From: Anoplolepis gracilipes
Taxonomy: Eukaryota; Arthropoda; Insecta; Hymenoptera; Formicidae
NCBI RefSeq assembly: GCF_047496725.1
Contig: NC_132970.1
Coordinates: 16,648,501 to 16,712,500 of the forward strand
Direction: 5' to 3'
Length of the DNA stretch: 64,000 nt
How positions within the stretch are numbered: position 1 is the first letter of the stretch; each line of letters opens with the position of its first letter. This document shows, in pieces, positions 39,601 to 52,252 of the stretch. The translations under genes were made by a program, and so were the position numbers. The notes under the pieces are model-generated. The model was given only the letters and a program-made list of their open reading frames with translations, searched no databases and was not told the origin of the DNA.

Positions 39601-42175
39601 ATCGTCCTGCTCGCTAATCAACTTCATCGGAAGCTCGCTTAGAGAGAATTTCATACGAGAGCAGCTGGACTCTGTGTATCGAGGCTACAGGAGGGGAGGA
39701 TATACCTGGTTAGTGAGGAATATCAGGCTCGTGCTGTGCCTGCGTCTGGTCAAATGAGAGGCAGGATCTCTTGGGGGGACACCACCTAGAGCTGTGGGGC
39801 TCTGAAACATATCATGCTGAATATCCCTCCCCATACAAACATTCCAGCTACAAGTGTACTTATCGCATATATATATATATATATCGAATTTGTACACATT
39901 TTTTTTTTAATAGTGATTCTATTTACTATAATTGTTTGTGGATTTTGATCTCAATCTGCCAACATATGTCTCTCGTAAGATACTTTGATATGTATATTTC
40001 GGAACGATCGTACGTATAATACAGAGGTATTATATTGTTAAGTAATAAATTAATTGCTGAATGTTGCTATTGTATATATATGTTATACGGTCGACGTTAA
40101 CGCAAAGTGTCAAACAAAGCTTTGTAAAAAGCCGTGCATTCCTTTTTAGTTTTCTAATTTTATGTGTCTTAATGTCTTATATATGTATATATACATACAT
40201 ACATACATACATATACAGGATGTTCTGTAATTGGTAAAAACCTGTTAATGACAGATTCTTGAGATCATTTGTAGGCGATTTTTCTTCATCGAGAGACGTT
40301 ATAATTTTTTGCAAGTTTCCAATTTTTGTCATTATGTATCTTTGCAATTAAGTCTTAAATTAAAATTCTATTAGAGTAAACTCTATTTGAAATGAACTAA
40401 AGAATGTAATTTTGATAATTTTTCAACTCCAAAAAGTTTAGTTTGCGAAAAGCGCCTTTTTTTCAATCGCTTATAATAACTCGGAAATTATCGATGCCTC
40501 GACATTTTCGCTCAAGAAAAATCGTCTCATCAAATGATCTCAAGAATCTGCCATTAGCAGGTTTTTCACCAATTACAGGACACCCTGTATATATATATAA
40601 TAATATGTATCTATTTTTTTTTTTCAGCATGTTATACAGCATATCGCGTTACCTTTATCTACAGAGTTTTAAAATTAGTTTGACAAATCATTGTTTTACT
40701 AATAAGATTATATGTTTTATGTTATAATAGATATGCTGACAGAGACTGCATAATTTAAAAGTTAATAAAATATAAATATATAAAATTAACAAAAGCATTA
40801 AAATAAATCTGCGCAAATCAATTAAATGTGAGCATGCAACATTCAAATATAATATAAAGAGGAGATATTCCAGAAAAAAATTGCTCTTTAAGAATTATAC
40901 TTTATGTTCTGTATATAAAATGTGATCTTTATATCTCTCTTGTTTGTTTTAAAAAATATTATATTAAAAAAAAACTAAATAGAATAACTCCTCCAACAAT
41001 ATAATATTATATAACAAAAACTATCAAGCAATTTTAAATAAGTATATTACGTTGCAGGTAGAGAACAAAATAACTGCAATTAAAATATCTATAAATATAA
41101 CAAGACGTCCTAAAAAGATTTATATCAGCAGCAAATTTGGCCGTATTCTATGCAACGACAAAAATTTAATGTAAAAATTAATTAAACAAGTCAAAGATTA
41201 AGAAATCTTGTTAATAAAAACAAATAGCTGCAAAGAAAAATTCCAGAATAAAATTATGCTAATGCTTTACTTTTTGGAACGTCTCTTCTATGTATGACTT
41301 GTTACAGTTAAATTATTATACAATTTTCAAAATTCTTATTAAAATAAATTAATAATTCAGAGATCTCTCATTAACTTCATCTTTATATACACCTACCGAA
41401 TATTAGAGACAGAGAAATTTACCAAGTTTTTGTTGGGGTTCGGCCGTCGTATCTTATTTAGCCATCCTTCGATGAAGCGCAGGAAGCCATCCATCAATGA
41501 CGCTTGTTCGACGTTACTAAGTGGAGCGTATATATCACATCTTAAAGAACCCTCCAGAATTTTCCGAGTCGAAGGATTGTGTAATGGTAATAAAAATACC
41601 CGAAATCTCCAATACTTAAGGGCCTTAGAAATAAAATATACTAATGTTAGTATTTTTTTTTATTTCAGATATGCAAAATTCTTGAACCTCCTCTGTCAGC
41701 TTCTACTCACTTCGACCAAGGCAAAATCAGTGTGGCCTCGTGTGCAAATATAATGATCCAGATAGTTCCAATTGTATGTCTCAAGTTTCTCCGTGGTGAA
41801 AGACACCCACGACACCTCGTACGTGTCGTGATGTGGTGCATGGAATCGATATCGATAATGAATATTGAAGGGCGGATAAGGATGTCTATAAAATGTAAAA
41901 TATTGTTTTCAAAAATATCATATTAAAAAAAACTCTCTCTTAAATAGAATAACTCCAACAATATAATATTATATAACAAAATTAAATTATACTATTGCTA
42001 TAGCTATTTCTTGCACATGTATATCGTTTAACCAATTGCGCTGGAAAACAATTGATTATAATAAAATTTATTTAATAATTTTTTATTATATATTAAGACA
42101 CTACAAGTTCTTTTTTTATCTTCTTTCATGTAGTATCGACTTTAAAAAACTTTTGAAAATTTCTGAAAATTTTGT

Positions 42176-42235
<60 letters not shown>

Positions 42236-44888
42236 GAAAAAAAGTGGCAAAATTTCAATAAAATTGTATTTGCAATATTGTGATAATGTTTTGTAATTGT
42301 ATACGATTAAGCGAAACTAAAATATGAGAGTCAAGTGCGCAAATAAATCTATTGATCTCCAGTGTAATAAATTGATTGTTGAAAGATTTTACCATTGTTA
42401 GTTAATAAAAATAGTTACCGTGGACGATATCTCGTAACTGTTATAGAATTATCAAACAAAGATATTTTATGAAAAATTCTTCCAATGCTAAGTAGATATT
42501 CTTCTTTAGGTTCGGACTCGGTTTGTCTGCCGCGTATCACATTACTAATCGCGGGAGCGGCATTGCTGCCACTTGTGTTGCTTTGATTCTTATTAATCGA
42601 CGGTAAAATAATTAGCTGAAAACCCTTAAAATAACGTAATACTCGTGTAATTAATTCTAAACACATAAATAAATAAATTATACATGTTACAAAAATTTAA
42701 TGTTAAATTTATACTTGAGCCAAGCGTTGTGAAACCAGTTCTTTAAACACTTCCACAGTTGTGAGTGGCCTTTTGTATATTGCTCGTTGTTGAGCAAAAT
42801 CAGCATTAACATCGTCCGGTAAAAGATTATAGTCCGACACGAGGTAATCATTTTGTAAACTTCGTTTGTCCGGAAAGTAATCTGTAGTGATGGGTAGGCA
42901 TGCCGGGATTGTTAAAGATTTCCAATCGACCCCTGTTCGAATAAAATTTGAAAATAATCAAAATTAGTATTAAAGAAGCGTCATATTATATCTGTGCAAG
43001 AAGAAACAGATAACTTTTTGAATATACATATCAATCTTTCATCACAGTTATATAGAAACTGTTCATATAATTTCAAGATCAATATCTGTTTCTAGTTTTA
43101 TATTCGACAATATTCCTCTTGCTCCTTTTTTATACTTATCTTCACTCAATATCTATTTCTTCCTTATAGGTGCAAAGAATAGATACTCGACTAATATATC
43201 ATTTGTTTGAAATAAATGGAAATTACAGAAATTGGAGCACTAGATGAAACTATTTCATATTTTGGTTGTATCTATTAAATAATTGCTTCAACAGAAATAA
43301 AGAATACGATATGATTTTTTTCTAGACAATAAGTTTTTAGTTCTGAACAATATGTGATCGGCAGAAATCAGAGAATTAAGCGTTAAATTATCGAGAATCT
43401 ATTGCATCACCGATTTGACGTCCCTTTACCAGTAGAAAAAATGTATTTTACCTCTCGATAAAAACTATTTATGTGTCAATTATATAGAATGATCTACAAT
43501 ATGGTATATATTAATAGCAGTGTTAAAAAATCTTATAAAATATAAAATAAAATTTAAATTACTTTGAATTGTTCTGTTAAATTACTTTAATCAAAATTTA
43601 ATTTTGCTAGAAAAATTTGCTAAAAAATTTTATAAAATTTTATAAAATTTATGCGTATAAAAAATTTTTATATTTAATATTATATAATTTATTGTATTTA
43701 GAAATTAAAAAATTTTTTTAATTTTCTTTATGTAATTCTTTATCATATGTATTGTAACAATATTTTAAATGTTAAATGCATCATACGTATATGCATATGA
43801 CATATAAATTTACATATGATAAAAATTATATATATATATAAGTTTCTCCCTAAACACATGCTATTGAGAATTATTAGTTATATAATTGCTTCTAACACAT
43901 ATTTCTATCAAAGATATGCCAATTTGCGTTATTTAGTCATGTGACGTGTAAAGCGAAAATTTAATAAATCTAAAATAGATGTGCATTATTTTCTTTTTGT
44001 GTTTTGGTGCAATAAAGTTACTCGATTAGATCTACAGAAAAGAGAGAATATAATGTAATAAGCCTTACTTCATAAACAACTACATATCGTATATAAATGT
44101 ACATACGATAAATTCAATATATTGTAAAATAAATATGAAAACAGAGATAAATATGAAAACTGAGATTAATACTATAGCATAATTTGTTAGTGAAAAAAGA
44201 CACATAAATTGATACAAGTAACTATATTAGTAATACAAAAAAGTATAAGCTTTACGCGTGAAATAACATAGATCTAATTAACAAAAACATAAGCAATTTG
44301 TGAAATATGCTCAACAAGGAATATATAAAGAGTTATAAGATACTTATGCGATAGATGGAAACTAAAAGCTATCTAAGCTGGCAAAGCCTACATTATGCTT
44401 TAATAAAAAGCAAACTTAAAAGAACAGATCGAAGATGTCACAGATACTTATTTTATATTATTTTAATATAAAAAAAAATTACTTGAAATTCTCTAAAAAA
44501 AATTTGTTATATATATATTACACATGCAGATTTCAAATACATAAAAAAACACATATAGCAAAGAAATAATGAAGAAGTATTAAATAGCGATACTCCTACT
44601 TTGAACTAATGTTCTTACTATAAACAAATACCGTAACCGGATCAATCCCTAATAGAGTATGGCGCTAACCTATGATTGCTGTAAAACAGCATAAGTGACA
44701 TCATAGTTGTACATCACACATGTATCAATGCGTCCAGCGTTGTATCCCAATTAGACGTACCATAGCATGGAAATAAATGTAATAACATTATTTAAATTGA
44801 TGATTAATGGTTTTGTAGAAATAAATATTTATATTTTTAAGAATAAAAATATTTTTTGCGAAAACTTATCTTTCTTATAGCTATATAT

Positions 44889-44926
<38 letters not shown>

Positions 44927-47409
44927 GATGTGTGATTATCTGTCTGTACAGAGATATAATTTTCTAAGAACATAATTGTAAAATTGTGTTAAAAAAAGCT
45001 CTATAAATTATTTTATTCAAATAAAAAATAAATGCAAAATTAAATAAATAAAATATAAATAAAAAATTATGAAAATGCATCATCATTAGAACAGTAAACA
45101 TACCAAGTTTTATGAATGAAATAATGGGTGATGTTTTGTAACACCTTTAAAATCTAATTTTTAAGTATTTTCATTCTTCTTTAAATGTCAAATTATAATG
45201 GATTATTAATTTCTTTGCTCTCATACTTTTGATATTAAATGTATAAATATATTTTAATATAATTTTTGAAGGAAAAAATATTTGTAAACAGGAGTAAATC
45301 TGTACTAATTATACCAAAATATGCCATTCTGTTTGCGCCGATTTCTTATTTAAAGACGATTGTAATATACATTACGTATATACATATTATATATGTGGCA
45401 TATATTTATATTTATGTATAAATATTATATTTGTAATATAAAGCACGAAGAGGGAGGGAATTAATTTTAATTATTCAAAACTGCTTGTAATTTGAAGCCA
45501 AAACCATAAAACCACTCCTGTTTATAAAATATTAACGTTTATGTTACTTAAATTATATATAAAAAAAATTGAGTAAATTGATTAAAAAGCACAATATGCA
45601 CAAAAAGCATTATGTAACTTATAGACATTGGAATTATATGTTATGTGTAATGTAAATAATTTGCTATTCAATCAAGTACTAATCTTCGAATTGTGTGATT
45701 ATTTAAGAATTCTCTCTTTTAAGCTGTAAACTTGAGATAATCACGGTAAGTCGATAACTTTGTTGCATTTTTAGAATCTACAATATATTATAGGATAAAA
45801 TTTAATTTTATTATACAGAGTGAGATACTTAATTTGCACACCTTGAATAACTTGTAAATTATGTTCTGTAACAATTTTTCATATAATGCATAATTTAAAA
45901 GTTATTCAAAGTGTGCAATTAGGCACCTTTCAACGTGCATATATTGTTCTTTCTAAAATTTTCAACCCGTAATAGAAAAAGTTATTACATAATATAAGCA
46001 GTTTAAACAATTTAAAATATATATGTACATACATGAGTATATATTATAATACATGTTTATGCCTGTATTATAACTTTATCTATTATAATTTAATAATTTT
46101 AAAAAGAATAATATACAAAATAAATATTTGGACGTATGATAATATCTTTCTAATATGTCTAGCATTTCCTGTAAAATATTATGTATAGATAAATTTTCAA
46201 ATAATTATCAAAAATACACTGGATGCAAACCTGTTGTTAGCGCGGGCGTCCACTCTTGCTCACCAGTGGCACCCCATAAGAGAGTTAGACTTTTGTTCAT
46301 CATAGTGGAAGAGGGATTTGCAACTTTGTCTCCGTTAATTATAGAAGAATTAGATCGCAGTGGTTTTCCTTTTATACCTGTAAAAAAATAATAAATTTTA
46401 CATCATATATTTTACATTTCCACACATATCTTAAAAATGCCTCATTTTACCATGATTAAATATAACATATTAAATACTAACAATCTTGAAATCCTGTTTG
46501 GGATGCTGATCTTGACATTTGATTTGAATTGTTTGTTCCAATCTCCATTGGAGACCCGTTTATAGTTGATGGAGTAGTCTCATTATGTGACTCTGAACAT
46601 GTCTGTGTTGGAACAGCTTGATAATGATGTTGTTGTATTAGCACTCCTGTGGGTCCTGGAATTATAACAATATATAATCTTGATTAATTTTATAAATTTA
46701 TGAAATTGTAATCGATTGTGATTAAATTTATAAATAATATTTGTCATTTATAATCAAGGCAATGCGAGAAAAGTTAATTATGAATTTACCAAGATATAAG
46801 TTATTAATATAAAAAAAAATTATTAATTTACCTTTTGGAAATATATGAGTCCATCTCCGTCTATTGCTGGTAAGTTTAATAGTAACGTGTGATGGATCAA
46901 AAGGGTTAATTAGTGCTCTTGTAGGCCTGAGTATATTCGTCGGTTGAGAAATTGAGTTTGTTGGGCTACCAGCACTACCAACAACAGGTCTAAAGGGCGG
47001 AGATATCTCTGAATCAGTTAAATCGCTCTTGACCGGTGTCCTGGATACACCTGGATGCAGTTGTCGTGGTAATTTAATAGAAATTATAGTTTTAAAGTGT
47101 AAAAATTTTTATCATGTATTGATCATGTACGTGTGTGTGCTTACCAGTTTTATCCTCATTAGATTCGCTATTATCGTCATCCATTTTATGCGGTATCGTT
47201 ATTGCCGCACTCCGTAATGCAACAACTGGTGGTGAATGCGTCTCAGGAGGAGGATGATGTATATCAGGATCTGACATTTTACGTTTCAAGAGTTTCAACA
47301 AGTGACCGTTGTTGTGTGTTTCGATACACGCTACACTCGTTTTTTTCGTTCTTGTATTTAGCCTTTGTACACTATACAAGAAATAATAATAAATTATATA
47401 TATTTTATA

Positions 47410-47454
<45 letters not shown>

Positions 47455-49468
47455 TTTGATAAAATTTAATAAAATAATAAGATTATCAAATTGATACATA
47501 TATGTAAAGTTTTATAATATAATTTATATTTCTTATTACATTTATATATTTTTTTCTTAAATTTTATATGTTAATAAATGTTTTATTAAAAAAAAATATA
47601 TATATATAATGTTTTGTTTAAAAACAATTGAGTTTTATATTTGATATATGAAAATATATGGCTAAAAGAAAAACTATTTACTGCTAATTTACCTTGAAGT
47701 AGGAACAATTGGTAATTGAAACACTTGTGCGTCATAAGCATCGTAATCGAATAAGGTATTATGGAGACATTCTCTTGGCTCTTCTTGCAAAAGTCTGGTT
47801 TTGCAGTGCAATTTTTCATTATCAGCTGGATGCTTTGATACTCTTTGTGGCAGTTTTATTCGTGGTATAAACGTGGAATGAGGAATCTTTTTATTTGTGG
47901 AATAAAAACTAAGATTTATCCAGTGAGGCATACTATAGTCATCTGGTGCATTTGTAGAAGAATCTTTATTGTGAAACTAAAATCAAATATTTTACCCATT
48001 ATTTTAGCACATAATAAATTCTATATGTACATGTATCTCTGTATATTAACCTTCAACAGAGGAACTGCATGTAGTGGTTGTTCCCCAACACAAACCAAGT
48101 CACTACCTACACCATTGTCAATAATTCTTTGCTTTGTTACATTTGTTAGTTCTCTATCAACTTCAAAAACTCCAACTCCAGGTGTAATTACTACAGATAA
48201 CTGACCAGTCCTATCAAAACTGCGATCCAAATAGTGTTTTTCAAAAACTGTAAAAATGTAAATAAAATGATAAATGTAACATGAGAAAATAGGGTAAGTA
48301 AATTACATAATTTTTTTATCATTCCTTACTTAATACTCACCATTCAAAGACATATTTAACACTTCCAGAAAATTGCCTTGTGCAGCAGTGGAATTTACTG
48401 CCTTAGGTATATTAATACCTGGCTTTTGGTGATATTCTAAAACAATCTTTTGATAATCAGTGAATAGTTTACGCAATTGTACAAGGATATTACTCCAATC
48501 TTCAAATCTTTCATTTTGTACTGCAACCCTGTAAAAATCTTCATAAAATCTTCCTCTGTAATCATGTTGCAAACACTCTCTCATGTGATTTGGAAATTCC
48601 TCCAAGCTAGTTGCGTTATAGAAAGTTCTTGAAAAGAGTACAATTGTAACTTCATGATTGCTGCCATTCTTTTTCCATTTTTGGAACAGATCTGCCAAGA
48701 ATCCATTTACAGCTTTTTCAAAATAAAGATCTCCATGTATATCAAAATCCCACATTTCGGAACTCATTTGAATAAACAAATATACCATACTCGTAGAAGA
48801 TCGAAATACTACCTGAAAATTACATTTGCTTTTATAATAGAGTTCAGAGTTTGATATAATGATTATTATACCATTTTGGACATACCTTAGTATCATCTGT
48901 TATAACACCGCAAGCAACACGATCACCCTGTGACCACATTTCATATACTTGGCATCGTATACTACCGCCACAAAACTCTATCTTTTTATTGATATAAACA
49001 CAAGTATTTACCTGGAATAAACATAAAATATATCTATGTATATTGCATAAATGCATATATATAGATGTACCATAGGTACATCAATCACAAACGTGCAACA
49101 AAGAATACAATATGTACCAAGCTGTTTTTCAGACGCCACATCTCGCTGCGTCCCATGTATTGATCCTTAAAGGTCAGTTCTATAGAATCTAGAGCTACAT
49201 CATCCGGATTTACTATATTCATATATACATCAGCAAACGTTCTCAACTGAAACATTGTTGCTACGTTATTCTCCACACTGATGGTCTCACGTCCCTGCAA
49301 ATCCTCTTTGAATGAGGTGACTTGCAACAGCAAGCGACTGAATTCATCCTCAGGATGATAGATCTCGACGACATCGCCGGTTTTTATACCAGGATAATCC
49401 TTCGGATTGATTATTAGATCTTCTCCACTAAAATTCTTCTGATGTACTATTAGTTTAAAGAGCTTCAT
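33699..49468 (-). CDS. DEPDC5: DEPDC5/Iml1, GATOR1 complex subunit
   Basis: Twenty-three exons join in phase: 49468-49118, 49011-48886, 48812-48341, 48247-48051, 47976-47693, 47371-47145, 47050-46832, 46655-46482, 46377-46231, 42932-42715, 42615-42419, 41885-41711, 41623-41423, 39801-39706, 38904-38831, 36385-36275, 35994-35787, 35474-35366, 35291-35064, 34838-34678, 34581-34413, 34323-34010, 33896-33699. The sum is 4656 bases, 1551 residues, close to human DEPDC5 (about 1600). Family hallmarks are the N-terminal LTFKDQYMGRSEMWRLKNSL, SEMWDFDIHGDLYFEKAVNG, TGVDWKSLTIPACLPITTDY (about 733, start of the SHEN-type region), HYICTRGHTDF, the DEP domain (about 1090-1195) and SDPLRGPIFIPL near the C-terminus. 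GATOR1 (with NPRL2 and NPRL3) acts at the lysosome on Rag GTPases to switch TORC1 off when amino acids are low. Introns carry several inverted-repeat elements. The first ATG matches the family N-terminus. Confidence 0.95.
37095..37345. mobile_element. Diverged internal copy of the TA-flanked MITE
   Basis: This intronic stretch of DEPDC5 aligns with the interior of the element at 40216-40587. Shared blocks in the same order and orientation include a TTTTCTGCAAGTTTC-like block, AGTTTGCGAAAA, ATCGCTTATAA and AGAAAAATCGTCT. The terminal inverted repeats are not recognisable, so it is an old or truncated copy. Confidence 0.65.
40216..40587. mobile_element. MITE with about 75-base terminal inverted repeats, TA target site
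   Basis: The left end CAGGATGTTCTGTAATTGG and the right end, read as reverse complement, CAGGGTGTCCTGTAATTGG start a long inverted repeat that continues through CAGATTCTTGAGATCATTTG. The element is flanked by TA on both sides and has no coding capacity. TA flanks and non-coding structure point to a Tc1/mariner-type MITE. It sits in the intron between exons 13 and 14 of DEPDC5. Confidence 0.85.
40908..41019. repeat. Intronic direct repeat, copy 1
   Basis: It matches 41882-41980 in the same orientation, with the best block AACAATATAATATTATATAA preceded by TAAATAGAATAACTCC. The copies flank exons 12 and 13 of DEPDC5 and may derive from a local duplication. Confidence 0.7.
41882..41980. repeat. 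Intronic direct repeat, copy 2
   Basis: This partner of 40908-41019 begins right at the acceptor of DEPDC5 exon 12 (41886-41887), so the repeated unit includes the bases around a working splice acceptor. Confidence 0.65.
42177..42231. repeat. (CA)n(TA)n microsatellite
   Basis: A CA run passes into a long TA run in the intron between DEPDC5 exons 11 and 12. Similar TA runs lie at 44890-44922 and 47414-47449 in other introns of the gene. Confidence 0.95.
45818..45934. repeat. Small hairpin element
   Basis: The arms TTTGCACACCTTGAATAACTT (within 45832-45853, quoted by core) and AAGTTATTCAAAGTGTGCAA (45899-45918) are reverse complements with few mismatches. Weaker pairing extends outward to about 45818 and 45934, and a 45-base loop separates the arms. 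It lies in the 3.3 kb DEPDC5 intron between exons 9 and 10 and looks like a foldback MITE. Confidence 0.7.
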
Positions 49469-49892
49469 TCTTTATCCTACATTTTGCATTTTCTGATCCA
49501 TTAAGTTAAAGACTTCTGTGTTCTCATTACAACTGTACTGATATCAAAAGCGAGAAATCATAATCGTACGTGTTTTTTCTTGCGAAGTAAATTACTTTCT
49601 TTTCTTGTAAAATCTCACCCTTTTGTATGTGTATGTGCGCATATACGTTAGTACGTAAATGCCGAATGCTAAAATTCCTTGTCCTGATTGGTCGATCGAA
49701 CGAAATACGGAACTTAAATGTCAAATGAACTGGACTTTGTGTTTAGAGTGAGAAAGCAAGTGATAAAGAACGCGATAACGATTTTTATTCTGCGCATGTC
49801 TCAAAATAATTCAAATCGAATTAAATTTCGAAAAGTTTTGAAACAAGTTTTATAGTTTTTTATTTGTAACTATGCGCTATTATGCATCGGGA
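49469..49892 (-). promoter_or_regulatory. Probable promoter and 5' UTR region of DEPDC5
   Basis: This is the DNA directly upstream of the DEPDC5 start codon on the minus strand. It has mixed composition and short frames only. No TATA box or initiator can be assigned with confidence. Confidence 0.35.
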
Positions 49893-50003
49893 CATAAACT
49901 TTAATGTTATTATTTGTTCTTATTTTCGATTCGTTCACTATTATTGTCATCTTTTATTATTGTCAAACTGCTATAAAGGTTTACGGCACAATTTCTGTCC
50001 TAT
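49893..50003. repeat. Intergenic direct repeat, copy 1
   Basis: It aligns with 50682-50800 in the same orientation over about 110 bases. Shared blocks are ACTTTAAT, TTGCTCTTATTNTCG-like, TTATTGTC and the long TAAAGGTTTACGGCACAATT with CTGTCCTATA after it (the other copy reads TATGG). The repeat lies between DEPDC5 and PYM. Confidence 0.85.
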
Positions 50004-50681
50004 AGAATTATATATAATATTATATTATTTTTCTTTAACAAAAAAAAAAAAATAATACAGTATTATATATAATTATTTGGATATTCTTTTAGTTATATGT
50101 GCTCGATGAGTAAATGCACTTTCTTATACATAATTTTTCATTTTACTTTCAAGAAATTAATAGTAATTACTTTCAATTACACTCAATTGCTATATATAAA
50201 ATTATTTATATAAACATCTTATTAACAAAAATTTTTGTAATAATTTTAAGAACATTTATTTATTTTTTTCTTTCACAAAAACGTAATGTACTTATATATC
50301 ATTTTATACAATTGGATTTATTTGCTAATATTATAAATTGATAGTTTTTTTCTATCTTTCATTAAATGCATAATAATTGTTATTAAAACAATCTTTCACC
50401 GATGTTTACATATAAATTTCTTGGATAATATATATTTCTTGTATCTGGTGGATTGACATAAACCCATCTAAAATCGTTTATTTTATTGAATCATGTGCAA
50501 AAGACATTTCGTTTAACGAAAACTCCGTTTGTCTGTATTAAAACTTTCACACGTTACGTTTCTTTTTTTATATGAATATACATAGTATTTTCTCGCTAAC
50601 AAAAAATTTTTCATTTGATTGTGAGAAAAAAAATTCCCTTTCTATAGTTTTCAAAACTGCAAATCTGGAGCATTATCTGAC
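50004..50681. other. AT-rich spacer between the two direct repeats
   Basis: The stretch is AT-rich with one 75-codon frame (50114-50341) of Phe/Ile-rich chance composition. Nothing functional was recognised. Confidence 0.55.
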
Positions 50682-50800
50682 AATGCTAAAACTTTAATAT
50701 CAAAAATTATTTGCTCTTATTCTCGTTTCATTCGCTGTTATTGTCTTTCATTTTTGACAAAATGCTGTAAAGGTTTATGGCACAATTTCTGTCCTATATA
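50682..50800. repeat. Intergenic direct repeat, copy 2
   Basis: This is the partner of 49893-50003, about 790 bases away. The best conserved part is the GGTTTATGGCACAATTTCTG block near 50772-50791. Confidence 0.85.
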
Positions 50801-51147
50801 AGTTAAATAAGTTTGTTGTTACTGAACAGAAAGCAGCAAATTCTAAGCACTTTTCTGTTATTGAGGAAATACTATATATGTATGAATGTGTGTATACCTA
50901 TAATGTTTACATGATTGAGTATTAAAATTGATGGTATAATATACCATTACGTTATAAATATATTTATCAATGATATTAATCTATGCAGAGTAAACAAGAG
51001 TAATGAATACATGATGCAGTTGCTGTATGTAAAATTGCCGATCGTTGGAAGGAATAAAGATTTGCTTTATCAATAAATAGAATTACACACTTGTCGACAA
51101 GGTTTTAGGGTTGGATGGCATTAAAACTTCTAATTAAATATCCTCCT

Positions 51148-52252
51148 TTACAAAGAAGCTTCTAATCTTCTTATTTCTTTGGAAATCTCTGTTTTTCGTG
51201 CCACTTTGTCAAGTATCTCCTTATCAGGATTTTTCAAAGCACCAGTTTTGATTTTTTCCTCTAACATTTCAATTTCTCTAATCTTTTTGCGCAAATTTTT
51301 TAATCTTTTTTGGGGATCAGTTGTTGTTTTCTGTGTAGTGTTTGAATTGTCTTTAATTATATTGTTTGTCGTAGTTTGTTTTGCAGTGGATAACGGCTTA
51401 TCATTATTATGAGTTGAGACTTCTTTATGAAATTCAGGCTCTGAGATCGATAGTTTGGATAATCCTTCGGCAACAGGTTCGACCGCTTTAGATTTGTTTT
51501 TCTTTTTCTTCTTTTTGGATCCTTCTTGCGTTTTTGCTTGCGTACCAGGGATTACTTTATTCTTTCCTGCTAGAGCCTCTAGTTTGGCTTTGTGCTCAGC
51601 AATAAATTCTGGGCTAGCACCCACCGGATATAAAGGCTTCTTCACTAATTGCTTTCCTTTGCTTTCATATCTATAAAAGAAATAATATGTAATAAGAAAT
51701 AAATATAATGATTGACAAATAAAAATATTGAAAGATATTATGAGACATACAGTGGAACTTCTTCTTGAGGAATATATCCATCTTTCACACGTCGTTGCTT
51801 ACGCCATGTACCATCGGGTCGTTGGCTCGCTGGGATAAATGTGCCTAAAAATAATAATACCTTAATTATAATAATATATTGTGAATATATTTATACAAAA
51901 TGTTTTAATTTTAGACAAGTGTATTAATTGGTATTTAGACTTACAAAAATATTGTAAATGTAAATAAAAAGTCTTAAAATTAATACATTTGCAAGTTTGT
52001 GCAAGGATCCTATAGCATAGCAATCATCTCGAAAACAGATCGCCGAGTTTGAAACGTGTGAAAATTTGTCAAGATTGATTATACAACAGCACGTAAAAAA
52101 GAACAATCTATTATTACACGAAACTGTTCATTTTTACGCTTGTTTACATGTTCGAGGTTAGAACCGGTGCGTAATCGACGAAGCAAGTCCGATCGCGATG
52201 CAGAGAATAATTGATCGTTACCAGTCTCGTCCTTGATGTAAGTTGACGCCAT
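51148..52252 (-). CDS. PYM: PYM, partner of Y14 and Mago
   Basis: Three exons join in phase on the minus strand: 52252-52222, 51844-51751, 51670-51148, giving 215 residues (human PYM1 has about 204). The N-terminus MASTYIKDETG plus TFIPASQRPDGTWRKQRRVK and DGYIPQEEVPLYESK is the conserved Mago-Y14 binding domain. The middle has a Lys run (KKKKKKNKSK, about residues 120-130) and a disordered Thr/Asn-rich stretch. The end (DPQKRLKNLRKKIREIEMLE onwards) is a charged helix region, which in the family contacts the small ribosomal subunit. PYM removes exon junction complexes from newly spliced mRNA during translation in the cytoplasm. The first coding exon has only 31 bases and would be missed by simple frame searches; it is fixed by the family N-terminus. 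The gene is head to tail with DEPDC5 downstream. Confidence 0.95.
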
